From the NCBI GenBank assembly GCA_017459225.1, contig JAFUDL010000422.1, positions 1-14,571 on the forward strand: a stretch of DNA of 14,571 bases, read 5' to 3'. Both the position numbers and the translations under genes were made by a program. The stretch is from Kiritimatiellia bacterium. GTDB taxonomy: Bacteria; Verrucomicrobiota; Kiritimatiellia; RFP12; UBA1067. How positions within the stretch are numbered: the stretch's first letter is position 1; each line of letters starts with the position of its first letter. Shown here piece by piece: positions 6,529-14,276 of this stretch. The notes beneath the pieces are model-generated. The model was not told the origin of the DNA. It made no database searches and worked only from the letters and a program-made list of their open reading frames with translations.

Positions 6529-9500
6529 TCATTCAATGACCGCTTCGGCGAGTTTTGCGTCGATGCGCTTGTCGCTTATGGGCTCTGGAGTGTGAAGCTC
6601 CTGCGCGAACAGCGACACGCGGTACTCCTCAAGCATCCATCGTATTTCCGCAAGCCCTGACGCGGAGAACTTGACTTCCGCCTTGCCTGCCGCTGCGTCG
6701 CGGTAGAGGATCCAGTATGGCGCGAAGCGAGCCTCCTTGGCCTTGTCGCCTGCGGGGTTCGTGCGGGCGCGCTCCACGCGCAGCGCCGCGCCTTTGAGGT
6801 AGCGTTCGTAGTGGCGAAGTCGCGCGAGCGGAACGCTGCGAGGGAAGCCGGGATAGAGCAGCCATGCGAGCTGCGTGCGGATCGAGTCCGCCGTCTCCTC
6901 GTTGATTCCAGCCTCTTCGATGCGGTCCTCAATCTTCGCCGCCGCGATGTAGGATGCCGTGAATATGCGCGCGATCTCGGCTTGCGCTTCGTTGAATGCG
7001 CCGCGGCATTCGCGCAGGCGGCGCTCGAAAGTCGCTGCGTCGCGCACGCTGGGGCGGCCGCGCACAAAAGCCTCGAAGACTGCGCCTGAGAGGATGTCCT
7101 GCGCCACGCGTTCGTCTTCGTAGTTGATCGACTTAAGATACAGCTGCGCGCCGAGAGGAAGCGACTTTCGTCGGAACGGGACGCGTACCCTTTCGCCTAG
7201 GGCCAGAAGGAAGAGGCGGGCAACGCCCGCAGAGTGGGCGGCCGCCGCTTCGGTGGCGTTCGCGTAGAGGCGCAGCGAGGCGCCTGTGCCGTCGTCGTGC
7301 AGCGCGGGGAAGTGCTCTAGCGTCCATCCCGCCTTCGCGTCGGTGGTCTTCTCCGGTATCGTGCCGAATGTCCACGAGGTACTTGGTGTGGTGGCGGCGT
7401 CGTTCGGTGTCGCCGCAAGCGTGGAGGAGGGTGCCGCCTTGACGCCGGCCTGTGCGAGGGCCTCTTCGAGATTGCGCGAGCAGGCGAGAACGCGTCCCGT
7501 TGCGTCGTCGCGGATGCGGAAGCGCACTTGCAAGTGGGGCGGCAGCTTGAGGTTTGCCCAGGCGTCAGGTGGAATGCGGAAGCCCCATTCGCTGTAGATG
7601 GTGTGCCGCACGGCGTCGAGAAGCGGCTCGGAGCCGGGCTTCAGGTGGACAAGAAGGCCGCTCACGGTGTCGTCGATCGGGGTGAGCACGCGCCGCTGGG
7701 CGGAGGGCAACGACGAGATGAGATACGTGAGCTTCTCGGGGAGGGCGCCCGGGACGAGCCAGTCGGCACGCCAAAGGCGCAGGGCGGCGGCTGAGGACTT
7801 GCGCACGGTGCAGGTGATGCCGTCCTGCGATTCGTCGTCCGGCGTGTTGCGGTAGGTGAGCGCCATCTTCACGCCGCCGATCGTGATGGAGTCTGGAAAG
7901 TCCGTGGCCTGAACGTCGTCCGCAGGCCACCAGTCGCATTTCCTCAGGATGAACCGTGCCTTGGGGAACGAAGGGTCGTTGGGCGCGGCGAGCCATTTGC
8001 GCAGTGCGTGCGCCGATGCAACGTGAGGCGGGATGACGGCGGCGAAGTGGGCGGCGAGGCCTTCCGAGTTGAACAGTTCGGGACGGCGCGTCTTTTCTGC
8101 GCGGCGGCGGATGGTGTCGAGAAGCGCGTTGTTCTTCCGCACTTCCGGCGGAGGATTGGTGAACTCGCCGTTCACTAGTGCGTGCAGGATGAAGATCTCG
8201 CGGGCGAGCGGCAGATTGACGCGGCTGAAGTCGCAGCGGCGCGACGGCACGATCACGAGTCCGTACAACACAACCTGCTCCGTCGCGCGCACGAAGCCGC
8301 TCTGGGCCTCCCATTCCGGCGAGTGGTAGCTGTGGCGGCAGAGCGCGCCAGCCACCGGCTCGATCCATTCAGGGTCGATGGCCGCCGCGTTGCGCGCGAA
8401 GAGGCGCGCGGTGTCCACGAGCTCGCCCGCCATCAACCAGGGAGGCGTTGCCTTCTTGAGCGTGGACGACGGATGGATCGCGAAGCGAAGGCCGTGCGCG
8501 CCGCGGTATTCGTGGGCCTCCTCGTCGTATTTCCCGATGCGTCCGAGAAGGCCGGAGAGGAGAGCGCGGTGGAGAAGAGCCGAGGCTTCTTCGGGTTTGC
8601 GGGTGCGGGCCTCTGCGAACGAAAGGCCGAGGCGTTTCGAGAGGTCGGTGAGCTGGCGCGCGAGGTCTCGCCACTCGCGCATCTTGGGGTATGAGAGGTA
8701 CGTCTTTTTCGCGAGGGCGCGGAGCTTGGACTGTGAGAGCGAGGCGCACTGCTCGTCCCACCAGTCCCAGAGCTTGAGCGTGCCGAGAAAGTCCGAGCCT
8801 GGCACGCGGAAGGGCGCGTGGGCCTGCGTGGCCTTTTCGCGTTCGTCCACCGGACGCCGCCGCGGATCGTCGCAGGCCATTGCGGCCACGAGGGGGATTG
8901 CCTTCTGGAGGGTGGCGTTCTCCGATGCGGCGAGCAGCATGCGCGCGAGGCGTGGCTCCACGGGGATCTTCGCGAGCTTGCGGCCTACATCCGTGAGCAC
9001 AATGCGCGTTTCGTCGTCGCCAAGCCAGCCAGCGGTGCGCGGCGCGGGGGCGTGGGCGATAGCGCCAAGCTCGAGCAGCTCGCGCAGGCCCTCGTGGATC
9101 ATTGCGGGGCGCGGAGGGTCGAGGAACGGGAAACGCTCCACGTCGCCGAGCTTGAGGTCGAGCATCGTGAGTATCACGCCGGCGAGCGACGAGCGCAGAA
9201 CTTCAGGGGGAGTGTATTCGTCGCGCGAGTTGAAGTCCTCCTCAGAGTAGAGGCGTACGCACGTTCCCGGGCCAACGCGTCCGCAGCGCCCTGCGCGCTG
9301 GCGTGCGGATGCCTGCGATACTGGCTCGATCTGCAGGCGCTGCACCTGCGTGCGGTGCACGTATCGCGAGATGCGAGCGAGGCCGGAATCGACCACGCAT
9401 CTTATGCCGGGAATCGTCACGGAGGTTTCGGCGACGTTCGTGGCGAGGATGATGCGGCGGCGCGGGGAGGTGTGGAAGGCGCGGCGCTGTTCGGCGGCGG

Positions 9501-10272
9501 GAAGGGATGCGAGAAGGGGGATGATGTCGTCGGTGGGGCGTGAATGCTCAAGGGCGGCGGCAGTCTCGCGGATGTCGCGTTCGCCGGGAAGGAACACGAG
9601 CACGTCGTCCTTCTCGGGCAGTTCGGCGATGGCGGAGGTGATGTCGCGAGGAAGGTCGAGCTCGTCGTCTTCGCGGGGAGGGCGGTATACGACTTCGATG
9701 GGGAAGAGCCTGCCTGGAACGGATATGACGGGGGCGCCGCCGAAGAAGTCCGAGAAGCGCGCCACGTCGAGGGTGGCGGAGGAGACTATCACCCTGAGAT
9801 CGCGTCTGCGGCGCAGGATGCGTGTGAGGATGCCTAGAAGGAAGTCGACGTTGAGCGAGCGCTCGTGGGCTTCGTCCACGATTATCACGTCGTATGCGCG
9901 CAGAAGCGGGTCGTTGCGCGTCTCCGCCAGGAGCACGCCGTCCGTCATGAACTTGATGCACGTGTCGCGCGAGACGCGGCGGTCGAAGCGGTGCTGGTAG
10001 CCCACGAGCGAGCCGACTTCGCACTTCATCTCGGCGGCGACGCGTTCGGCCATTGTGACGGCGGCGAGGCGGCGGGGCTGCGTGCAGGCGACGCGGCAGC
10101 GCTTCAGTCCGCGCGCAAGGCAGTGCTCGAGCGCCATCTTCGGGAGCTGTGTGGTCTTGCCCGAACCAGTGTCGCCGCAAACGACGACGACGGAGCTGCG
10201 CTCGAGCGCGGCGAGAATCTCGTCGCGGTGGGCGCTCACTGGAAGTCCAGGCGGATATGATGGTGTAGTCAC
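6529..10272 (-). CDS. hrpA: ATP-dependent RNA helicase HrpA (DEAH-box)
   Basis: 1247 residues, close to full-length HrpA (about 1300 in E. coli). Motif I is GDTGSGKTT at 33-41, the Asp-Glu-Ala-His box (DEAH) is at 133-136, the SSAT motif is at 164-167, FLPGERDIRE is near 227, and motif VI QRAGRCGR is at 325-332. The HA2/ratchet and OB-fold region follows, then a long C-terminal HrpA-specific domain (DUF3418 type, including YLISSLPSAQRRVLTPIDD). In E. coli HrpA acts on stalled or colliding ribosomes and on mRNA processing; the role here is inferred by homology. The frame stays open upstream to 10674, but that extension overlaps tcdA. A consensus promoter with its -10 box at 10284-10289 makes the GTG at 10272 the likely start, with a leader of about five bases. 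An upstream ATG at 10365 lies before that promoter. The gene is divergent from tcdA. Confidence 0.93.
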   Translation of the reverse strand: MTTPSYPPGLPVSAHRDEILAALERSSVVVVCGDTGSGKTTQLPKMALEHCLARGLKRCRVACTQPRRLAAVTMAERVAAEMKCEVGSLVGYQHRFDRRVSRDTCIKFMTDGVLLAETRNDPLLRAYDVIIVDEAHERSLNVDFLLGILTRILRRRRDLRVIVSSATLDVARFSDFFGGAPVISVPGRLFPIEVVYRPPREDDELDLPRDITSAIAELPEKDDVLVFLPGERDIRETAAALEHSRPTDDIIPLLASLPAAEQRRAFHTSPRRRIILATNVAETSVTIPGIRCVVDSGLARISRYVHRTQVQRLQIEPVSQASARQRAGRCGRVGPGTCVRLYSEEDFNSRDEYTPPEVLRSSLAGVILTMLDLKLGDVERFPFLDPPRPAMIHEGLRELLELGAIAHAPAPRTAGWLGDDETRIVLTDVGRKLAKIPVEPRLARMLLAASENATLQKAIPLVAAMACDDPRRRPVDEREKATQAHAPFRVPGSDFLGTLKLWDWWDEQCASLSQSKLRALAKKTYLSYPKMREWRDLARQLTDLSKRLGLSFAEARTRKPEEASALLHRALLSGLLGRIGKYDEEAHEYRGAHGLRFAIHPSSTLKKATPPWLMAGELVDTARLFARNAAAIDPEWIEPVAGALCRHSYHSPEWEAQSGFVRATEQVVLYGLVIVPSRRCDFSRVNLPLAREIFILHALVNGEFTNPPPEVRKNNALLDTIRRRAEKTRRPELFNSEGLAAHFAAVIPPHVASAHALRKWLAAPNDPSFPKARFILRKCDWWPADDVQATDFPDSITIGGVKMALTYRNTPDDESQDGITCTVRKSSAAALRLWRADWLVPGALPEKLTYLISSLPSAQRRVLTPIDDTVSGLLVHLKPGSEPLLDAVRHTIYSEWGFRIPPDAWANLKLPPHLQVRFRIRDDATGRVLACSRNLEEALAQAGVKAAPSSTLAATPNDAATTPSTSWTFGTIPEKTTDAKAGWTLEHFPALHDDGTGASLRLYANATEAAAAHSAGVARLFLLALGERVRVPFRRKSLPLGAQLYLKSINYEDERVAQDILSGAVFEAFVRGRPSVRDAATFERRLRECRGAFNEAQAEIARIFTASYIAAAKIEDRIEEAGINEETADSIRTQLAWLLYPGFPRSVPLARLRHYERYLKGAALRVERARTNPAGDKAKEARFAPYWILYRDAAAGKAEVKFSASGLAEIRWMLEEYRVSLFAQELHTPEPISDKRIDAKLAEAVIE

Positions 10273-10283
10273 AATTGGCGGAT

Positions 10284-10313
10284 ATTCTACTATTTTGCCG
10301 CGTTCGATGTCAA
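10284..10313 (-). promoter_or_regulatory. Promoter of hrpA
   Basis: On the minus strand a consensus -35 TTGACA (10313-10308), an 18-base spacer and TAGAAT (10289-10284). The predicted transcription start is near 10277, about five bases before the GTG at 10272. The TAGAATATCCGC string is shared with the radical SAM promoter region. Confidence 0.75.
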
Positions 10314-10326
10314 TGCGCGAATGCCA

Positions 10327-10356
10327 TTGTGCGCGGTCGGCGGGTTGTGGTAAAAT
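10327..10356 (+). promoter_or_regulatory. Promoter of tcdA
   Basis: TTGTGC (10327-10332), an 18-base spacer and TAAAAT (10351-10356) preceded by TGG, giving an extended -10. The predicted start of transcription is 10363 or 10364, the latter being the A of the ATG, so the mRNA should be leaderless. It is back to back with the hrpA promoter, with 13 bases between them. Confidence 0.65.
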
Positions 10357-10363
10357 ATGCGCC

Positions 10364-11125
10364 ATGCAGACGAAAGACAGAGACGGCGCATTCGTTGCCG
10401 GAGAGAGCGATGGTGGATTCTTCCAGCGAGCGGAGGCCGTTCTGGGCGCCGAGGCGATGCGTGCGTTCGCCGGGACGAAGGTGGCGGTGTTCGGACTTGG
10501 CGGCGTGGGCGGATGGTGTGCCGAGGCGCTTGCGCGCACTGGCGTGGGGAAGATGCTGATTGTGGACGCCGACCGCGTGGCGCCTTCCAACGTGAACCGC
10601 CAGCTTGTGGCAATGCCTGCGACGATAGGCGAATTCAAGGCCGAGGTGCTGAAGAGGCGCCTTGCGGCTATCAACCCGCAGATCGAGGTGGATGCGAGGT
10701 GCGAGTTCTACGGTGCGGATACCGCGGCGACGTTCGGGATTGAGGAATGCGAATTCGTGGTGGACGCCATCGATTCGCTGGACAGCAAGGCCATGCTGAT
10801 ACGCCACGCGCTGTCCTCGCCGAGTGTGACGCTGTTTTCGTCCATGGGCGCGGCACGGCGGCGCGATCCGCTGCGCGTCAGGAAGGCCGAGTTCTGGAAG
10901 GTGCAGGGGGACGGCCTTGCGCGTGCGCTGCGCGCCAAGTTTCGGAAGTCTGGCGACTTCCCGCCGCGCAAGTTCCAGTGCGTCTATTCCGACGAGCCGC
11001 CTGGCGACTGCGGGAAGGGCAGCCTCGTGCAGGTGACCGCGGTGTTCGGCTTCGCCCTCGCCGGACTTGTGATTGATGCAGCCGCCTCGCGTGCGATGCG
11101 TTCTGGGTTGATTTCCGGCGCATGA
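10364..11125 (+). CDS. tcdA: tRNA threonylcarbamoyladenosine dehydratase (TcdA/CsdL, E1-like)
   Basis: 253 residues, near the 268 of E. coli TcdA. TcdA uses ATP to cyclise the threonylcarbamoyl group on A37 of ANN-decoding tRNAs (t6A to ct6A). The ThiF/MoeB-type nucleotide-binding loop is FGLGGVGGWCAEALARTGVG (43-62), followed by the acidic segment DADRVAPSNVNRQL (68-81). VVDAIDSLDSKAMLIRHAL (132-150) and the TcdA-typical SSMGAARRRDPLRV (159-172) and CVYSDEPP (206-213) separate it from ThiF and MoeB. The CxxC zinc motifs of MoeB are absent. The ATG at 10364 lies seven bases after the -10 box, and no Shine-Dalgarno sequence can fit, so translation is probably leaderless. The frame extends upstream into hrpA, but that part is a shadow. 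It is divergent from hrpA. Confidence 0.92.
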   Translation: MQTKDRDGAFVAGESDGGFFQRAEAVLGAEAMRAFAGTKVAVFGLGGVGGWCAEALARTGVGKMLIVDADRVAPSNVNRQLVAMPATIGEFKAEVLKRRLAAINPQIEVDARCEFYGADTAATFGIEECEFVVDAIDSLDSKAMLIRHALSSPSVTLFSSMGAARRRDPLRVRKAEFWKVQGDGLARALRAKFRKSGDFPPRKFQCVYSDEPPGDCGKGSLVQVTAVFGFALAGLVIDAAASRAMRSGLISGA

Positions 11126-11136
11126 TTCGCTAAAAT
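11108..11136 (+). promoter_or_regulatory. Promoter of the Tat-exported oxidoreductase gene
   Basis: TTGATT (11108-11113), a 17-base spacer and TAAAAT (11131-11136). The -35 box lies inside the last codons of tcdA. The predicted transcription start is near 11143, giving a leader of about 52 bases with an AAAGGA ribosome site at 11186-11191. Confidence 0.7.
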
Positions 11137-11194
11137 ATATGCCGACGACGGTTGGTGGGTCTAGTGTATCTTCTTTACAAACCCGAAAGGAAAA

Positions 11195-12604
11195 ATGACG
11201 ATGAAGAGAAACGAGTTGAATCGCCGTGAATTCATGCGGCTGGGCGTGGCCGCGGCCGCGCTGCCCGGAATCCTGAAGGCTGGCAAGGCGCCGGCCAACG
11301 CGGCAGGCGCGTACTACCGCGCGAACGAGACCGTGCGCGTGGCGTGCGTGGGCTATTCGGACCGCTTCCGCCAGTCTCTTCTGCCCTGCTTCAAGGGCCA
11401 GATGAAGGCGCTCAACTTCGACATGGTGGCGGTTGCCGACCTCTGGAAGAAGCGCCTTGAGGAGAACGCCGTTCCTGGCCTTGAAAAGGCGTTCGAACAT
11501 AAGATCGCCGCATACCGCAGCGACGTTGAGCTCTACGAGAAGGCGAAGGACATCGACGCCGTCATCATCTCCACGGCCGACTTCCAGCATGCCCAGCACG
11601 CTACGCACGCCGTCAACGCCGGCAAGGACGCCTACTGCGAAAAGCCGATGGCCGAGGACATGTACTCCGCCAACATGCTGCTCGACGCCGTGAACGCCAA
11701 GCGCAAGGCGGGCTTCGCACCCGGCGCAGTTCTTCAGATCGGCTCTCAGCGCCGCAGCGGCCCCGCGTACCACGCCGCCAAGGCCTACCTCGAGAGCGGC
11801 AAGTTCGGCAAGCTCACATACGTGGACCTCTGCTGGAACGTGAACCAGAACCGCCGTTGGCGCCGCGACGAGAAGCTGGTGGCGTCACTCAAGAAGGAGG
11901 ACATCGACTGGAACCTCTGGCTTCTCGACCGCGATCCCGCGAGCTACGCATTCGATCCGCGCAAGTACCTCGAGTTCCGCCTCTTCTGGCCGTTCTCGAG
12001 CGGCATCCCCGGCCAGTGGATGTGCCATCAGATCGACACGGTGGGCTGGTACACGGGCCTTCTCCATCCGCTCAGCTCAGTGTCTTCGGGCGGCACGTAC
12101 GCCTGGAATGACGGCCGCATGAGCTTCGACACTTTCACCACCATCCTCGAGTACGGCCCCTCCAAGCTCAACGACAAGGGCTTCCAGGCCGTGTTCTCGT
12201 CGCGCCAGACGAACAGCGCGCGCGGGAACGTGGAGAAGTACCACGGTCCGAACGGCACCATCGACCTCTGCCGCGGCCGCTGGTCCAACGAGGGCGTCGA
12301 GGGCAAGAAGCGCATTGAGGGCAAGCTCACCGAGAACTACCAGGCCGCCGAGACCGCCGCGAACACCGGCGGTGACAGCCTCACCTCCGCCCACATGTAC
12401 AACTGGATGAAGTGCGTGCGCGACCGCAAGGACCCCAACGCATCCGTCGATGCCGGCTATGGCCACGCAATCGCCCTCATCATGGCGAACGCCGCCAGCC
12501 GCACCGGCATGAAGGCGACGTTCTGCACGAAGACGCGCCAGGTGATTGTGAACGGCAAGCCGTTCATCGGCTACAACTCGCTTGCCACCGGCAAGTGCTG
12601 CTAA
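11195..12604 (+). CDS. Tat-exported Gfo/Idh/MocA-family oxidoreductase
   Basis: 469 residues from 11195; the ATG at 11201 is equally possible (AAAGGA lies 3 or 9 bases upstream). The twin-arginine signal NRREFMRLG (9-17) is followed by a hydrophobic stretch and a likely cut near NAAGA (35-39), so the folded enzyme is probably exported. Residues 47-160 form a Rossmann-type domain with VRVACVGYSDRF in place of the usual GxGxxG loop, DAVIISTADFQHAQHA, and the signature EKP (149-151). The C-terminal domain carries CHQIDTVGWYTGLLHP (277-292), with the usual catalytic His/Asp positions, and ends with DPNASVDAGYGHAIALIMANAASRTG. Family members oxidise or reduce sugars and cyclitols, or use bound NAD(P)(H) in glycoside cleavage. 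The substrate cannot be read from the sequence. The gene overlaps the end of convergent recO by four bases. Confidence 0.9.
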   Translation: MTMKRNELNRREFMRLGVAAAALPGILKAGKAPANAAGAYYRANETVRVACVGYSDRFRQSLLPCFKGQMKALNFDMVAVADLWKKRLEENAVPGLEKAFEHKIAAYRSDVELYEKAKDIDAVIISTADFQHAQHATHAVNAGKDAYCEKPMAEDMYSANMLLDAVNAKRKAGFAPGAVLQIGSQRRSGPAYHAAKAYLESGKFGKLTYVDLCWNVNQNRRWRRDEKLVASLKKEDIDWNLWLLDRDPASYAFDPRKYLEFRLFWPFSSGIPGQWMCHQIDTVGWYTGLLHPLSSVSSGGTYAWNDGRMSFDTFTTILEYGPSKLNDKGFQAVFSSRQTNSARGNVEKYHGPNGTIDLCRGRWSNEGVEGKKRIEGKLTENYQAAETAANTGGDSLTSAHMYNWMKCVRDRKDPNASVDAGYGHAIALIMANAASRTGMKATFCTKTRQVIVNGKPFIGYNSLATGKCC

Positions 12605-13329
12605 GGACTGACAGTCGATAGACTGATGGTCTTAAGAAGCGCGCGGCGCACGTCGGGCGGCGTCTCGAGGTGGTAGGCGAGGAAGAGTCCAAGAAAGCGT
12701 ACGGCGTTGGCTAGGGCCGATGGCGTTGTTGACGGCGCACATGGGCTTGAAAGGGCGGCTGCGGTTGCTGGGGCGAGGCGCACGGTGCGCGAACCCTGGC
12801 CGCAGCGGCCGAGGTCGATCGCGAAAGGGGTCCACTCGGCGGAATGGTCGAGCGCGGAGAAGTCGGGCGCGAGGCCGGCGAGGCGCAGCACGTTCATCTC
12901 AAGCTCCACGAGACGCGCGGCGAGGGGCGATGGCGAGGAGGTGTCGGCGAGGGAGTCTAGAAATCCCTCGAGGAAGCTGGCCCAGGCTGCTGACTCCTCG
13001 CCGGGTGGGGCGAGATCGCGCACGAGAGAGGCGGCGTAGCCGGCGAGAGATGTCTCGCGCCAGCGTCCGCGCAGCGTCTCGCGCATGGCGCGCGGCGTCA
13101 CTTCGCGCAGGGCGTGGAGATCGCCGCTCGCGCGGGCGTAGTAGAGCAGGTCGCAGGTGTAGAAGAGGTCGTACTGGCCTAGGAATGCGCTCTTTGCGCG
13201 CACCGCGCCCTTGACGAGCGTGGAGACAACGCCGTGGTCCGGCGTGAGCCAGGCCACCACGTGGCTTGTGCGCGACCAGGGATGTATCGCGAGCACGGTT
13301 CCTGTTGTTTTTATGATTTCACCTGCCAT
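12601..13329 (-). CDS. recO: DNA repair protein RecO
   Basis: 242 residues, the usual RecO length. RecO loads RecA on SSB-coated single-stranded DNA together with RecR and anneals complementary strands. The N-terminal OB fold covers about residues 1-80, with the typical opening IIKTTGTVLAIHPWSRTSHV and LVKGAVRAKSAFLGQYDLF. A helical domain follows, including VELEMNVLRLAGLAPDFSAL (141-160). The CxxC zinc-finger pairs of many RecO proteins are absent; only Cys176 and Cys197 occur there. The ATG at 13329 is preferred over an in-frame upstream ATG at 13440, because the upstream part would overlap dapA and lie before the promoter. A strong promoter ends nine bases before 13329, predicting a leader of only about three bases. 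The last residues (ISLSTVSP) are encoded by a small direct repeat. Confidence 0.88.
   Translation of the reverse strand: MAGEIIKTTGTVLAIHPWSRTSHVVAWLTPDHGVVSTLVKGAVRAKSAFLGQYDLFYTCDLLYYARASGDLHALREVTPRAMRETLRGRWRETSLAGYAASLVRDLAPPGEESAAWASFLEGFLDSLADTSSPSPLAARLVELEMNVLRLAGLAPDFSALDHSAEWTPFAIDLGRCGQGSRTVRLAPATAAALSSPCAPSTTPSALANAVRFLGLFLAYHLETPPDVRRALLKTISLSTVSP
12606..12631. repeat. Imperfect 11-base direct repeat at the recO 3' end
   Basis: GACTGACAGTC (12606-12616) and GACTGATGGTC (12621-12631) match at 9 of 11 positions with a 15-base period. The first copy is also an odd palindrome. They encode the last residues of RecO on the minus strand, just past the end of the convergent oxidoreductase gene. 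No transcription terminator is apparent. Confidence 0.55.
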
Positions 13330-13338
13330 CGGCAAATC

Positions 13339-13353
13339 ATTATATGATATAAT
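13339..13353. repeat. 15-base palindrome ATTATAT-G-ATATAAT between recO and dapA
   Basis: A perfect inverted repeat around a central G. Its left half on the minus strand is the recO -10 box, and its right half on the plus strand is the dapA -10 box. The two promoters are therefore interlocked. Confidence 0.85.
13345..13353 (+). promoter_or_regulatory. Extended -10 promoter of dapA
   Basis: TGA-TATAAT (13345-13353), a consensus -10 with TG extension and no convincing -35 box. The predicted transcription start is near 13360, giving a leader of about 22 bases that contains the GGAG ribosome site (13371-13374). Confidence 0.7.
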
Positions 13354-13381
13354 ATGTCCGATTGCAAACCGGAGATTTGAA

Positions 13382-14266
13382 ATGCTTAAACTTAAAGGCA
13401 CGATCACGGCGATGGTAACGCCGTTCGATGCGGATGACAATGTTGACTACGGCGCGCTGCGCGCGTTCGTGGACTGGCAGTGCTCTTCAGGCGTGGAGGG
13501 CATATGCGCCGTTGGCACAAGCGGCGAGTCGCCCACGCTCTCCCACGAGGAGCACCACAAGGTGATAGAGAAGACGATCGAATACGCCGCGGGCCGCGTG
13601 AAGATCGTCGCGGGCACGGGCGCCAACTCCACGGCCGAGGCGGTGTCGCTCACGCGCGCCGCGATCGCGGCAGGCGGGGCGGACGCCTCGCTGCAGGTCA
13701 CGCCCTACTACAACAAGCCGAACGCCGAGGGGCTCTACCGCCACTTTTCCACCGTGGCCGACCTTGGCCTGCCCGTGATCCTCTACAACGTGCCCGGGCG
13801 CAGCGGACGCGAGATCCCGCTCGACGTGGTGGCGCGTCTCGCGAAGCATCCGAACATCGTCGCCATCAAGGAGGCCGGCGGAAGCGTTGAGCGCGTTAGC
13901 GCGATCAAGCACCTCTGCCCCGACTTCACGGTTCTATCGGGCGACGACTCCCTCGCGCTGCCGATGGTCAGCGTTGGCGCGGAGGGCGTGATCTCGGTGG
14001 CCTCCAACGTGGTTCCGCGCGAGATGAGCGACTTCATCCGCACCGCGCTCGCGGGCGACATGGCCGCCGCGCGCGCGATGCATCACAAATACTACGCTCT
14101 CTTCCGCGACCTCTTCATCGACGTCAATCCCGTGATGGTGAAGGAGGCTCTCGCGATGATGGGCAAGATCGGTCCCGGGTTCCGTCTGCCCCTATGCGAG
14201 ACGACGCCGGAGAAGCGTGAGCAGATGAGAAAGACGCTTGCGGAACTGGGTCTTGTTCAGGCGTAG
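13382..14266 (+). CDS. dapA: 4-hydroxy-tetrahydrodipicolinate synthase
   Basis: 294 residues, the normal DapA length. The enzyme condenses pyruvate with aspartate semialdehyde, the committed step to diaminopimelate and lysine, in the cytoplasm. The TIM-barrel active site is intact: Schiff-base Lys163 (VAIKEAGG), Tyr135 (ILYNVPGR) and Tyr109 (TPYYNKP), Thr46 (AVGTSGES) and Arg140, matching E. coli Lys161, Tyr133, Tyr107, Thr44 and Arg138 with an offset of two. The ATG at 13382 is preceded by GGAG at 13371-13374, seven bases away. The frame is open upstream to 13211, but that part lies in recO. dapB follows after 10 bases. I see no lysine riboswitch, since the predicted leader is only about 22 bases. 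Confidence 0.96.
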   Translation: MLKLKGTITAMVTPFDADDNVDYGALRAFVDWQCSSGVEGICAVGTSGESPTLSHEEHHKVIEKTIEYAAGRVKIVAGTGANSTAEAVSLTRAAIAAGGADASLQVTPYYNKPNAEGLYRHFSTVADLGLPVILYNVPGRSGREIPLDVVARLAKHPNIVAIKEAGGSVERVSAIKHLCPDFTVLSGDDSLALPMVSVGAEGVISVASNVVPREMSDFIRTALAGDMAAARAMHHKYYALFRDLFIDVNPVMVKEALAMMGKIGPGFRLPLCETTPEKREQMRKTLAELGLVQA

Positions 14267-14276
14267 GAGATTGGCG

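Larger units (their letters stand above)
13339..13367 (-). promoter_or_regulatory. Promoter of recO
   Basis: On the minus strand TTGCAA (13367-13362), a 17-base spacer and consensus TATAAT (13344-13339). The predicted transcription start is near 13332, three bases before the ATG at 13329. Its -10 box is the left half of the palindrome shared with dapA. Confidence 0.75.

Noticed and set aside
6524..6543. Inverted repeat at the junction of the tRNA and hrpA ends, as a terminator
   Set aside because: The stem (GCGG/CCGC with TCATT/AATGA) has a bulge and a one-base loop, there is no T tract, and it sits in hrpA codons.
10273..10674. N-terminal extension of hrpA over tcdA
   Set aside because: The residues resemble no helicase, overlap conserved tcdA codons, and lie upstream of the hrpA promoter at 10284-10313.
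10310..11773. 487-codon open frame on the minus strand across tcdA and the oxidoreductase gene
   Set aside because: It spans two well-supported plus-strand genes and has no family motifs or ribosome site; a shadow frame.
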